Shown: positions 24,138-32,961 of the stretch, in pieces
Position numbering within the stretch: position 1 is the stretch's first letter
How the letters are laid out: each line of letters begins with the position of its first letter
Origin: Brachyspira hampsonii 30446
GTDB taxonomy: Bacteria; Spirochaetota; Brachyspiria; Brachyspirales; Brachyspiraceae
Assembly: GCF_000316195.1 (NCBI RefSeq)
Contig: NZ_JH994110.1
Coordinates: forward strand, 940,836 to 974,671
DNA: 33,836 nt
Direction: 5' to 3'
Made by a program: the position numbers and the translations under genes
Notes under the pieces: model-generated
Database searches by the model: none
The model's input: the letters and a program-made list of their open reading frames with translations, nothing else
What the model was told of the DNA's origin: nothing

Positions 24138-24456
24138 ACTTGTTTCAAAACTAATTTTTTATAATTTTGTGGGGACTAGCCCTGCGAAGCACACAGTCGT
24201 GCCACGCTCTGCGTGCCTTCGGCAACCCCCACTTCTTTTGTGACGCCTGTCCGCCTTCGGTGTGGCACATACGAAGTACGCCTTCGGCGAGAAGCATACG
24301 AAGTACGCCTCACTCTGTGTGCCTTTGGCAGGCGAAAGACTGCATATTTATATACTAAAATAATAATTTATAAAACATGTCAAACATTACTTTATAAATT
24401 ATAAAATTACGAAATTTTCATATATAATCTTGTCAAGTAGTTTTGAAACAAGTCTA
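24135..24456 (+). mobile_element. MITE-like element, copy 1 (complete, 322 bp)
   Basis: The left end TAGACTTGTTTCAAAACTA and right end TAGTTTTGAAACAAGTCTA are perfect 19-bp inverted repeats, starting and ending with TA. The core is GC-rich and hairpin-prone, with CATACGAAGTACGCCT repeated 27 bases apart (24268 and 24295) and several GCC-GAA-GGC style mini-hairpins. No transposase is encoded. Short frames across the core are not conserved as proteins. The left TAG serves as the selD stop codon. The right end is 12 bases from repeat array III. Confidence 0.88.
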
Positions 24457-24468
24457 TTTTTATTTTAC

Positions 24469-24670
24469 TTAACGCACGGTGAATGAATTTTTATATATAA
24501 TAAAAATAGCAATTATTATTTTGCTCATATATATAAATATGCTTATCGTGCGGTTAGAAATTCTATAATTTTTTTTAAAACTAGGGTGGGAGTGAAAATA
24601 ACAGATTAAAATTTTAAAAAAATATGAAACAAAAATGACATAAGCGATAGAAAGCCTATAGGGTAGGATT
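24469..24670. repeat. Spaced GC-motif array III (half array)
   Basis: ACGCACG (24472), CGTGCGG (24547), GGGTGGG (24584) and GGGTAGG (24661) lie 75, 37 and 77 bases apart, the same lattice as arrays I and II. They match the left half of array II in order and strand. The stretch between the last two motifs is alignable with array II, including AAAGCCTATAGGGT. With the MITE copy it fills the convergent spacer between selD and the DUF3343 gene. Confidence 0.8.
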
Positions 24671-24731
24671 ATAAAAATATTTCTATGAATTTGATTATAA
24701 TTTTATATGTTTATCTCAGTAATATTAAAAA

Positions 24732-24950
24732 TTATTCCATATCTCTTATGGTCACAACTAATCCGGCAGATTCTAGTAGTGATATAATATATAACTTATC
24801 TTTATCTTCTATATCTATAGCCATATTGCATACACCGAATACAGGTTCAGGAGCAGGACGAACAACAACTTCTATTCCAGCATCCAATAAAATTTTTTCA
24901 GCCTTAATTAAATCTCTAGGGGTTTGTAAATAACAAAAACTTTTTACCAT
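24732..24950 (-). CDS. DUF3343 protein (putative Se/S carrier)
   Basis: This 72-residue protein matches the DUF3343 / putative Se-S carrier-like family. It has an N-terminal ferredoxin-like half with TPRDLIKAEKILLDAGIEVV and then RPAPEPVFGVCNMAI, where Cys41 aligns with the family's conserved cysteine. A second Cys is at position 6. Such genes commonly lie beside yedF, selD and cysteine-desulfurase-like genes, which supports a persulfide or selenium handover role; this has not been proven biochemically. It follows the aminotransferase gene by two bases and has AGGAC before the ATG, so it is translationally coupled. Confidence 0.85.
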   Translation of the reverse strand: MVKSFCYLQTPRDLIKAEKILLDAGIEVVVRPAPEPVFGVCNMAIDIEDKDKLYIISLLESAGLVVTIRDME

Positions 24951-24952
24951 AA

Positions 24953-26068
24953 TTATTGTCCTAATACATCTATTAAATATTCTAAATCTTCTTTTGTAGT
25001 ATACGGTGAAAAAGAAAATCTCAAAGCACCTTCATCATTTTTATAAAAGTTATGTGCTAAAAATGAGCAATGAAAACCATATCTGCATTCTATATTATAG
25101 TCTTCGTATAGTTTATGGGCAAAATTAGCCATATTTATATTATTGTTAATGGCTGCTATAGAAAATAAAAATCCTTGAGTATATTTATTTTTAGACCATA
25201 TAACTTTGTATTTATTCATAGTTTCTATTTTTTTTATCGTATCAATTATATCATCTATATTTATATTCCAATTAGGTCTATTTTTTAATGCCGCCAAAAG
25301 TCCTATTATTCCAACAGTATTTGGAGTTCCCGCTTCATATATTTCCGGTACACTATAAGGAGTTTCATAACCATCACCAAAACCGCCTCCGAAATATGCA
25401 GGATTTAATTTTTCTGGATTTTTAACATAAAATCCCCCTGTTCCTGTGGGACCAAGAAGTCCTTTATGTCCTGTAAAAGCTATAAAATCTATATCCCATT
25501 CATCAGCTTTTATATCATGCATACCTACAGCCTGAGTAGCATCTGCAAGCAATGGTACATCTCCTATAGCTTCTTTTATTTTTTTTATAGGCTGTATAAC
25601 TCCGCTTACATTGCTTTCCATATTAATAATAACCAATGATATTTTTTCTTTTTTTATTATTTCAGTAATAGCATTAATATCTATTATTCCGCCTTCTAAA
25701 GATGGTATTATTTCGTACTCTACATTTTTATTTTTACTCAATTTGTATATAGGTCTCACTACAGCATTATGTTCTAAAGCGGATATTAATACTTTACAAT
25801 GACTTAAATCAAGCCCTGTAAGTATATCATTTATCGATCTAGTAGCTCCGGGTGTAAATACTATATTTGAGGCATTTTTTACTCCCAAAAAATTTTCAGC
25901 TAATAATTCTCTGCATTCTTCTATTTTCTGTGTAGTTTCTTTTCCTCTTTTAGTATTAACTCTGCCGTAAGTTCCTCCTACATTTATTAAGAAATTATGC
26001 ATTTCTTCAGCAACTTCTTTCGGCTTTGGAAAACTAGTAGTAGAGTTATCAAAATAATAATTTTTCAT
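24953..26068 (-). CDS. Class V aminotransferase, cysteine desulfurase / selenocysteine lyase type
   Basis: This 371-residue fold-type I PLP enzyme of the NifS/Csd superfamily (EF2568-like branch) has the opening YFDNSTTSFPKPKEVAEEM and ALEHNAVVRP with the PLP-stacking histidine at about 100. It also has LADATQAVG (Asp about 176) and FTGHKGLLGPTGTGGFYV with the PLP lysine at 202. The C-terminal CRYGFHCSFLAHNF carries the likely persulfide/selenide-handling Cys at 334. It would mobilise sulfur or selenium from cysteine or selenocysteine. The neighbours (yedF, DUF3343, selD) favour a selenium-delivery role. It begins 12 bases after yedF in the same operon. Confidence 0.88.
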   Translation of the reverse strand: MKNYYFDNSTTSFPKPKEVAEEMHNFLINVGGTYGRVNTKRGKETTQKIEECRELLAENFLGVKNASNIVFTPGATRSINDILTGLDLSHCKVLISALEHNAVVRPIYKLSKNKNVEYEIIPSLEGGIIDINAITEIIKKEKISLVIINMESNVSGVIQPIKKIKEAIGDVPLLADATQAVGMHDIKADEWDIDFIAFTGHKGLLGPTGTGGFYVKNPEKLNPAYFGGGFGDGYETPYSVPEIYEAGTPNTVGIIGLLAALKNRPNWNINIDDIIDTIKKIETMNKYKVIWSKNKYTQGFLFSIAAINNNINMANFAHKLYEDYNIECRYGFHCSFLAHNFYKNDEGALRFSFSPYTTKEDLEYLIDVLGQ

Positions 26069-26080
26069 AATACTATTTTT

Positions 26081-26653
26081 CTATGCCCTTATAACAGCAG
26101 AAGCATTAGCCATAGCCTCTATAATACCAAGCATATTAGTTTGTTCTTCAACTTTTATATCATTTAATTCATAGAATTTAACACAAGTACCGCAGAAAAA
26201 TATTTTTATTCCGGCATCTCTTAATTCTTGCAATAAAGTTTTATACGGCTCCTCAACACCTAAATAAACTCCGCCGTTATAACAATATAATGCTTCCGGT
26301 TTTGGATTAGCATCTTTTAATGCTCCTAAAAATGCCTTTAATAATAGTTCTCCTAATTCATCATTTCCTTGTCCCATTACTTTTTTATCCACAACAGCAA
26401 TTACAGGACCTGAAGATTTTTCTTTATCAGTATCATTAGAAGATAACTCTTTATTTTTAATAATTTTAAAATTTAATCCTTCATTTGTATATGTTATGCC
26501 GTTATTTTTTAAAAAGTCTGTAATATTGTGAAATGCCACTTCATCATCTATTAATACTTCTATTTCTTCATTCAAAGCGGCATTTGTTATTGCAGTTTTT
26601 GTTAAGATTAATGGTTTTGGACAAGGTACGCCTTTAGCATTTACTGTTTTCAT
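26081..26653 (-). CDS. yedF: Selenium-metabolism protein YedF (TusA-like plus DsrE-like)
   Basis: This 190-residue protein has two parts. A TusA-like domain at residues 1-70 carries the GVPCPKPLILTK active site (Cys11). A C-terminal DsrE-like domain at about 82-190 has YNGGVYLGVEEP and IFFCGTCVKFY, giving a CGTC motif at 154-157. The layout is that of the YedF selenium-metabolism family, thought to carry sulfur or selenium between enzymes. It is the first gene of the yedF-aminotransferase-DUF3343 operon, with a near-consensus promoter and AAGGAAG upstream. Selenium specificity is inferred from the architecture and the nearby selD. Confidence 0.9.
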   Translation of the reverse strand: MKTVNAKGVPCPKPLILTKTAITNAALNEEIEVLIDDEVAFHNITDFLKNNGITYTNEGLNFKIIKNKELSSNDTDKEKSSGPVIAVVDKKVMGQGNDELGELLLKAFLGALKDANPKPEALYCYNGGVYLGVEEPYKTLLQELRDAGIKIFFCGTCVKFYELNDIKVEEQTNMLGIIEAMANASAVIRA

Positions 26654-26695
26654 AATTTTACTTCCTTAAATAAATAATTTGTAATAATACGGTAT

Positions 26696-26724
26696 ATGAT
26701 ATATTAAAAAAAATTTATTGTCAA
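26696..26724 (-). promoter_or_regulatory. Sigma-70-type promoter of the yedF operon
   Basis: On the minus strand, TTGACA and TATCAT are separated by 17 bases, with the -10 about 43 bases before the yedF ATG. Confidence 0.7.
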
Positions 26725-26763
26725 TTATATGTATAAAATAAGGTTTAGTAAAATAAATTGTTA

Positions 26764-27258
26764 TTATACGATAAAGTTATATATAAAATGTGCCATGTGA
26801 TTATCTTTTTCAAATGCGTAAAATATATGATGGAATAATTCAAATATATAATTGAGTATAATTGATTTTGAAAATAATTGAGTATTTTCAGGAGATAAAG
26901 TTATGATTATACCTACTATAAAATAAATAATAGCACTTGATATAAATAATAATATAGCAGCACCAATTATTCTGTCTGCCCAAGAGAGATATATTATTTT
27001 TAATATATCTTTTACACTTTTTTCTACTTTGGAAAGTATTATCCTAGTTATGGAGTAGGTAGCTATTAAAGATATTATTTTTAAGATAAAAGAATGATCA
27101 AAATATTTAGACAGATGATTATATATTAATGGTGCTATTATGAATGTTATTATTATTGCTATAACAGGGATAATAATTGATATTAATCCTTTATATAATC
27201 CATATATTAAAGCAAAAACTAATATTGCAATTAATATTATATCAATATTACTAAACAT
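26764..27258 (-). CDS. CvpA-family membrane protein
   Basis: This 164-residue inner-membrane protein has four hydrophobic helices and the CvpA plan. It opens with NIDIILIAILVFALIYGLYK, followed by the G-containing hinge of GLISIIIPVIAI, a second hairpin, and RIIGAAILLFISSAIIYFIV. E. coli CvpA was found through colicin V production and is linked to purF; the family's molecular role in membrane homeostasis is still unclear. The ATG overlaps the stop of the upstream receptor-like gene by one base (TAATG), so the three genes from 31177 form one operon. Confidence 0.8.
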   Translation of the reverse strand: MFSNIDIILIAILVFALIYGLYKGLISIIIPVIAIIITFIIAPLIYNHLSKYFDHSFILKIISLIATYSITRIILSKVEKSVKDILKIIYLSWADRIIGAAILLFISSAIIYFIVGIIITLSPENTQLFSKSIILNYIFELFHHIFYAFEKDNHMAHFIYNFIV

Positions 27259-29210
27259 TATGATTTCTTAAGTAAAGCTATTATAGGAGCAAATGTAAAG
27301 CTGCTTTTCTTTTTATGTGTACTAATAATATTTGACAATGCTTCTATATCTGTATGAGAAAATGAAGAATAATTTCCTATTTTCTTAGTTATTTCATTAA
27401 GATCATCTTTAGATTTTATTATATTGTTGAAGTTATTAAATATTTTATATATATCTTGATTTTGGTATTCTATTTTTGAGTTTAGATTATTTTGAACTTC
27501 AAGCATAGCAGATATATTCTCTTTTATTGACAATACTATTAGATTTTGATTTACTAATATATTTGACATTACATCATTATACTGCTCTAAAGATTTAAAA
27601 TGGCTTAGCTTTTTAGAATCATTATTTATATTATTTTCCATTTCTTCAATAAATTTATCTATAGTCTCTAATATTCTATTAATTTCTTTTGTTATTATTT
27701 TGCATCTGTCTTTTATATAGAAAGAAGAATTTTCTATCGTAACTAATCCTGCAAATATATCTGTAAGCATTTTCTCTATTGCATCTGTTCCCTTAGATAT
27801 TTCAAATGACAAAGTACCTATTTCTTTTGCAACTACGGAGAAACTTTTACCATAAAATCCAGCCTTAGATGCCTGAATTCCAGCATTAATAGATAAAAGA
27901 TTTGTTTTATTTGTGATATCTTTAATATATTCTATTGTATTATATATAGATTCTGTAATGTTATTTACATCTTTGAACTGATTTGCTGATTCTATTATTG
28001 CATTTAAAAATTTATTTGAAGTTTCTTTAAAACTTTCTTTTATAAGTCTTAAATCATTTTTCAATGTCATTATTTGCTCATTAGAAAAATCAGATTCTTT
28101 CATATTAGAAATAGTTTGATTTAATACTCTAAAGTGATCTTGCATTTGTGATTTATATTTATCAAAGAATGTAAATATAGTATTTGTATATTTCAAACCG
28201 TCTTTTATGATATTTTTCTTGCTATTTTTAGCATCCATTAATTTATCATTAGCTTCTAAAATGGAATCTATTTTAGAACTGATTATATTGTATGCATCTT
28301 TTGCTTCTTTATCTATTTCAAAAACAAACATAGATGTATCCATTAAATTTCTATCTATAATATTGAGTTCTTCTGATATTTTATCTATATTGGTTAATGT
28401 TTTAAGGTTTAAATGTAATTTGTTATTTAATATACTTTCTTTTTTTATTGACTCAAGAGCATTTTTAGCAAAAGATGAAAATATTGATATAGACCTGAAT
28501 GATGATGATATTACTATAGCAAATCCTACTCCGTCAAAATCTATATTATCTGTAATTTTTTCTAAATATAAATATCTTACTATTAATATTAATGCTATAA
28601 CTATAGAAATTATTAGAAGCATATTAGATTTATAATCAAAATTAATTATCATATCCGCCAAAGTTGATATAAACATAATTAAAAATACTGATAATATAAT
28701 ATAATTCTTAAATACATAAAATAATCCTTCTGGTTTTATATAGTATGAATTAGTTACTGTATCGTAGTAGTTAATTGTAGTTTTAAAAAAGATTTTAGGA
28801 TATATTATACTCGAAATTATTAATGCTGCGGACAATACAAGTACAATTATAAATATAGCATTATTTACATTTATAAGGTTTTTATTTTCTGATATAAAAC
28901 TTCTAGAGTTTATAGGCATTAATATTATTGCCAATAGCAATAATATATTATTTGCTAAATATAGAACTGTTGCTGTATTTTGATTAGTTTTATAAGTACC
29001 CAAAAATATTATAATAAGAGATATAATATTATATACTAATATAAATAGTAAAGTAACTGAAATAGTGATATATATACCTTTTTTTGTTTTTATAGATAAT
29101 AATAAATACATCATCATAAAAACAGCCATTAGAGAAATACCTATAATGGGTGCTAATAATTGTATTACTGTTATATTGTAGCCGTATATTAAACTTGAAA
29201 ATATATTCAT
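27258..29210 (-). CDS. Seven-TM chemoreceptor-like protein, paralogue A
   Basis: This 650-residue protein has about seven transmembrane helices in residues 1-260, then a long coiled-coil region. A methyl-accepting-chemotaxis-like signalling tip lies near residues 435-480: KTNLLSINAGIQASKAGFYG then KSFSVVAKEIGTLS, matching the usual 'QTNLLALNAAIEAARAGE.GrGFaVVA.EVR'. Notable changes are Gln for Glu in 'IEAA', Ser for Ala and loss of the QTN glutamine. It lacks a periplasmic ligand-binding domain, so input would come from the membrane helices. It is an unusual receptor or non-canonical partner in chemotaxis arrays. It starts 11 bases after its paralogue's stop, with AAGGAAT upstream. Confidence 0.75.
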   Translation of the reverse strand: MNIFSSLIYGYNITVIQLLAPIIGISLMAVFMMMYLLLSIKTKKGIYITISVTLLFILVYNIISLIIIFLGTYKTNQNTATVLYLANNILLLLAIILMPINSRSFISENKNLINVNNAIFIIVLVLSAALIISSIIYPKIFFKTTINYYDTVTNSYYIKPEGLFYVFKNYIILSVFLIMFISTLADMIINFDYKSNMLLIISIVIALILIVRYLYLEKITDNIDFDGVGFAIVISSSFRSISIFSSFAKNALESIKKESILNNKLHLNLKTLTNIDKISEELNIIDRNLMDTSMFVFEIDKEAKDAYNIISSKIDSILEANDKLMDAKNSKKNIIKDGLKYTNTIFTFFDKYKSQMQDHFRVLNQTISNMKESDFSNEQIMTLKNDLRLIKESFKETSNKFLNAIIESANQFKDVNNITESIYNTIEYIKDITNKTNLLSINAGIQASKAGFYGKSFSVVAKEIGTLSFEISKGTDAIEKMLTDIFAGLVTIENSSFYIKDRCKIITKEINRILETIDKFIEEMENNINNDSKKLSHFKSLEQYNDVMSNILVNQNLIVLSIKENISAMLEVQNNLNSKIEYQNQDIYKIFNNFNNIIKSKDDLNEITKKIGNYSSFSHTDIEALSNIISTHKKKSSFTFAPIIALLKKS

Positions 29211-29221
29211 AACTATTCCTT

Positions 29222-31177
29222 CTACATAACTTTAGAGTATTCAGATACTTTACTTTCTAAATCATTTGTATATTCTAAAAACTTTTTCATCTCTTCATTA
29301 AGTTTATTAGTTATAGATTCCAAATCATCAGATGTTGCCAAAAGTTTATTCATATCTCTCATAATATTTTTTATTTCTAAATTTTCTGCAGATGCTTTAT
29401 CTGATATATCAATTATATAATCATTTATTTCTTCTATTCTAGTTTTTATATTCAAAAAGTCATTTTCTTCATTAATAATAATATTTGTCATATTTGATAT
29501 TGAATTATGCATTTTATCAGTATTTTTTATGATATTCATATTATAATCATTTTGTTTTTCCATACTAGTATTGAATTTATTTATTCTATCATAATGTATG
29601 GAAATTTCTTCTGATAATTGAGACATATTATTATTAATATTGTTGCTTGAGTATGTATATTTTTTAAATATGTCTTCTATTCCGAATAATAGATTTTGCA
29701 TTCTATTTGTAGCCTGAGAAGTTTCATTTACTAGTTCGCTGACTTCCTTAGATACAACACTGAAATTATTATGCCATTCTCCTGCTTTTGACGCTTGTAT
29801 ACTTGAGTTTATGGCAAGAGTTTTTGTTTTATCTGACATATTTGTCATAAATGATATTATTTTATTTATTTGGAAATTTAATTGATTAAAGCTTTCTGAT
29901 TTAGAGAATTCTTTAATGAAATTATTTTTTTCTGCTTCTAAATTCTTTTGCAAATCCTCAAACATTGCTGTTATATTTCTGCTTTGAGCTTGTAAAGCAT
30001 ATATTTTTTCTACAGATTCATGCAGTTTTACATTAGACTCCTCAAGTGTTTTTTTCTGCAATTCCACAGAGGCCTGCAAATTTGGGTATGTTTCTATTAA
30101 TTCATTTATTTTTGTTATATTAATTTTTCCATCATTTATTTGGAAATTTTCTATAGTGATGAATTCATTTGTATATTCTATAACCCTATTTATATCATTT
30201 TTCAAATTATTAATAGTGGAGTATGTATTTTCTACTTTACTTACCAAGTTATTAACAGATTCAGAGAAATTGGCTTTTAATTCAGATAATTTTTCAGATG
30301 TATTTATGGCAGTATTAATTATTATAGAGTCCTGAGCTTTTATACCTTCTAAATCATAAGATTGATTTGTTTTCTTGTATACAGCTGAAATAAATCTGCT
30401 TATAGATGAATATATCATTATTATATTAAATATAGCATAAACTAAAGTAATTCTGCTAAATGTTGAATTTTTAAAAACTAAGAAATTACTTGAATATTTG
30501 GTATATATTGATATACCATTAAAATCATCAAAAAATGCTAAAGATATTAATACAATTAATACCAATAAAAGAATATTTTCTTTAATTTTTTTATTTACAG
30601 TCATTTCATATATAAATGAACATATAATTACAAAACAATATATAGTAAATACGAAATCTCTAAGTATATATACTGTTCCCAATTCTCCTCTGCTTTTTAT
30701 ACTATTTTTCATAGTTTCACTCAATGTACTCATAGGCTGAGTTGTTGATATAAAAAGCTGAGGATATAATAGTGCTATGGCACATAAAAGTATTAATATA
30801 AATACAATAGCTATATATAATTTATCTAGTACAAAATGGAAATGTTCGCTTAAAGTTAATTTGCTTCTTATATACATCATCCATGGTATGATAGTCAGCG
30901 AAAGGGCTAATTGTTCAAATTTATACATATTAAGTGCTAAATAATTATTCTTACTGTATAAAGAAATTATTATATTTGATGCTTCCAATCCTGAAAATAA
31001 AAAAGATAGAAAACCTAAAAGCAATACGATAGCCTGTGTTTCTTCATATAGCTGAAAATATATATAAGCATATAAGATTATACCAACTATTGATATTATA
31101 GTTGCTATAACAGGAATTCCTAGTTCTAATGTTATAAGAGAAAAATTGTAATCCATAAATCCTCTGTAATCAATCAA
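29222..31177 (-). CDS. Seven-TM chemoreceptor-like protein, paralogue B
   Basis: This 651-residue protein has the same architecture as its downstream neighbour: about seven transmembrane helices (residues 1-265), a long heptad-rich coiled coil and an MCP-like tip near residues 455-500. The tip reads KTKTLAINSSIQASKAGEWH then NNFSVVSKEVSELV. It is more diverged than paralogue A: QTNLLALN becomes KTKTLAIN and the tip GxGF glycines are replaced (WHNNF). Direct CheA/CheW binding is therefore uncertain. It is the first gene of a three-gene minus-strand operon with paralogue A and the CvpA-like gene. The pair most likely arose by tandem duplication. Confidence 0.75.
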   Translation of the reverse strand: MIDYRGFMDYNFSLITLELGIPVIATIISIVGIILYAYIYFQLYEETQAIVLLLGFLSFLFSGLEASNIIISLYSKNNYLALNMYKFEQLALSLTIIPWMMYIRSKLTLSEHFHFVLDKLYIAIVFILILLCAIALLYPQLFISTTQPMSTLSETMKNSIKSRGELGTVYILRDFVFTIYCFVIICSFIYEMTVNKKIKENILLLVLIVLISLAFFDDFNGISIYTKYSSNFLVFKNSTFSRITLVYAIFNIIMIYSSISRFISAVYKKTNQSYDLEGIKAQDSIIINTAINTSEKLSELKANFSESVNNLVSKVENTYSTINNLKNDINRVIEYTNEFITIENFQINDGKINITKINELIETYPNLQASVELQKKTLEESNVKLHESVEKIYALQAQSRNITAMFEDLQKNLEAEKNNFIKEFSKSESFNQLNFQINKIISFMTNMSDKTKTLAINSSIQASKAGEWHNNFSVVSKEVSELVNETSQATNRMQNLLFGIEDIFKKYTYSSNNINNNMSQLSEEISIHYDRINKFNTSMEKQNDYNMNIIKNTDKMHNSISNMTNIIINEENDFLNIKTRIEEINDYIIDISDKASAENLEIKNIMRDMNKLLATSDDLESITNKLNEEMKKFLEYTNDLESKVSEYSKVM

Positions 31178-31393
31178 ATGATATATTATAAATACTATTA
31201 TAAGTTAATTTTAATATATTAAAAGTATAAAAAATAAAATTAACGAAAAAACAAAATACCGTTTATATGTTCGGAATTAGTTTATCAAGTATTTACTTTC
31301 TTATAATAATTTTTTAATTTGAATAATTATCTAATCTATTGAGAAATAAATATATATTATAGTTATTAACTTACATATCAAACATAAATAATA

Positions 31394-32794
31394 TTACTCA
31401 GTGAGTTTTTTAACCCATCTTTCTCTTTTCAGCATTATAACCCCAACTGTAATTTTGGCAAAGTCAGTTAATTTAGCTATACCGAACATAGCTACAGGAC
31501 CGACAGAAGTAAATTTTGCCAATATTAAGGCTAAAGGGGCAAACATAAGTAATGATACAGGAACATCAACAGCAAAACCAAATATGGTATCACCTCCAGC
31601 CCTTGAAACAGCAAATTGAGCATTAATATATGTCCATACAGGCATATAGCAGGATATAAGTATTACTAAATTTCTTGTTATTGCCTGAGCATCTATTGTA
31701 AGTTTAGAAAAAATAAAAGGGATTAATAGGGTAGAGGACATTTGTACTAATCCAACAACTAAACCTGCTATAATAGATCCGTTTAATATCCATCTTGCTT
31801 TATTTTTGGCATCTTCCAACTCTCCTCGTCCAAGTGTACCGCCTACAACTACCATAGTAGATACAAATATACCCTGAAAAACCAAGTAGAATATATTTGC
31901 TATAGTGAATCCTGATGCCATACCTGCAACTGTTTCGGCTCCGCCTCTGCTGTTATATAAAGCCGTCATAAACATTTCGCTTAATCCCCAGCTTATTTCA
32001 CTTAAAAATATTAAACTTGATTTTTTCAGCATTGAATAAAATACATCTAATTTTACTTTAAGTATTTCTCTAGTTCGTACATAAAATTTTTCATGACGAA
32101 GTTTTATATATACTATAAACAAAATCATTTCTATTATTCTAGCTATCAGTGTAGCAATAGCAGCCCCTGTTTCTTCTAGTCTTGGAGCTCCGAAATTTCC
32201 ATATATAAGTATATAGTTTCCTATAGTATTGCAGAATGTAGCTATTACCGATATTATTAACGGTATATGAGGTTTGCCTATCTCTCTGTATGAAGTTCCT
32301 ATGGCACCGGATATTGATATTGGTATAAAAGTAAATGCTATTATACTCATATATTTTGTACTTGATATCAGTATTTCTTCCTGAGAGGCATTTCCCCTAG
32401 TCATTAGACGCATAAATATTTCAGGATTGATTATCATTAGTATCATATAAGAAATAGAAATAACAAGAGGAAGTATTACTTTAAATCTAAATGCCTGCTG
32501 CATACCTTCTTTATTGTCAGCACCATTATTCTGTGCCATATATATACCGCCTGCCGCGTAGCAGGTATTGAGTATTACCAAGTATATAAAATTTAATTGA
32601 TTTGATACATTCACAGCAGCCATTTTTGTATCTCCTAATTCTGCTACCATGAAATTATCTATTAATGATACCATTCCCATTATAAGCTGCTGAAGCATTA
32701 CAGGTACGGCAATAGATATGCATAATTTATAAAAATCAAAATTTCCAAAAAGAGTTTTTTTACCTGTATTAAATTTATTTGAATTGGTATTCAT
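31394..32794 (-). CDS. MATE family efflux transporter
   Basis: This 466-residue inner-membrane protein has 12 hydrophobic helices in two six-helix halves. The first half has the MATE-type opening ISIAVPVMLQQLIMGMVSLI then DNFMVAELGDTKMAAVNVSN; the second has SLIFLSEISWGLSEMFMTAL and later VARNLVIL-like helices. MATE proteins export drugs, metabolites or sugars by Na+ or H+ antiport; the substrate cannot be assigned. It has its own promoter and only a weak ribosome binding site (AGAGA). The 216-base gap to the receptor operon downstream shows nothing recognisable. Confidence 0.9.
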   Translation of the reverse strand: MNTNSNKFNTGKKTLFGNFDFYKLCISIAVPVMLQQLIMGMVSLIDNFMVAELGDTKMAAVNVSNQLNFIYLVILNTCYAAGGIYMAQNNGADNKEGMQQAFRFKVILPLVISISYMILMIINPEIFMRLMTRGNASQEEILISSTKYMSIIAFTFIPISISGAIGTSYREIGKPHIPLIISVIATFCNTIGNYILIYGNFGAPRLEETGAAIATLIARIIEMILFIVYIKLRHEKFYVRTREILKVKLDVFYSMLKKSSLIFLSEISWGLSEMFMTALYNSRGGAETVAGMASGFTIANIFYLVFQGIFVSTMVVVGGTLGRGELEDAKNKARWILNGSIIAGLVVGLVQMSSTLLIPFIFSKLTIDAQAITRNLVILISCYMPVWTYINAQFAVSRAGGDTIFGFAVDVPVSLLMFAPLALILAKFTSVGPVAMFGIAKLTDFAKITVGVIMLKRERWVKKLTE

Positions 32795-32858
32795 GATATA
32801 ATCTCTTTTAATAAAAAACTAAAGTATAAATTTAGTATGATTAATAAAAACGAAATGT

Positions 32859-32886
32859 AATATATAGCTATTTTTATATTTGTCAA
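32859..32886 (-). promoter_or_regulatory. Sigma-70-type promoter of the MATE gene
   Basis: On the minus strand, TTGACA and TATATT are separated by 16 bases, about 65 bases before the ATG. Confidence 0.6.
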
Positions 32887-32961
32887 TATGATTTATATGA
32901 TTTTTTTGATGTTTTAGAAAAATATTAAATATCTACCGTGTATATAATCTTATTTATTTTT

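Noticed and set aside
24167-24404. Two overlapping short frames in MITE copy 1
   Set aside because: Same repeat core, Arg/Ser/Thr-rich translation without domain or start signal.
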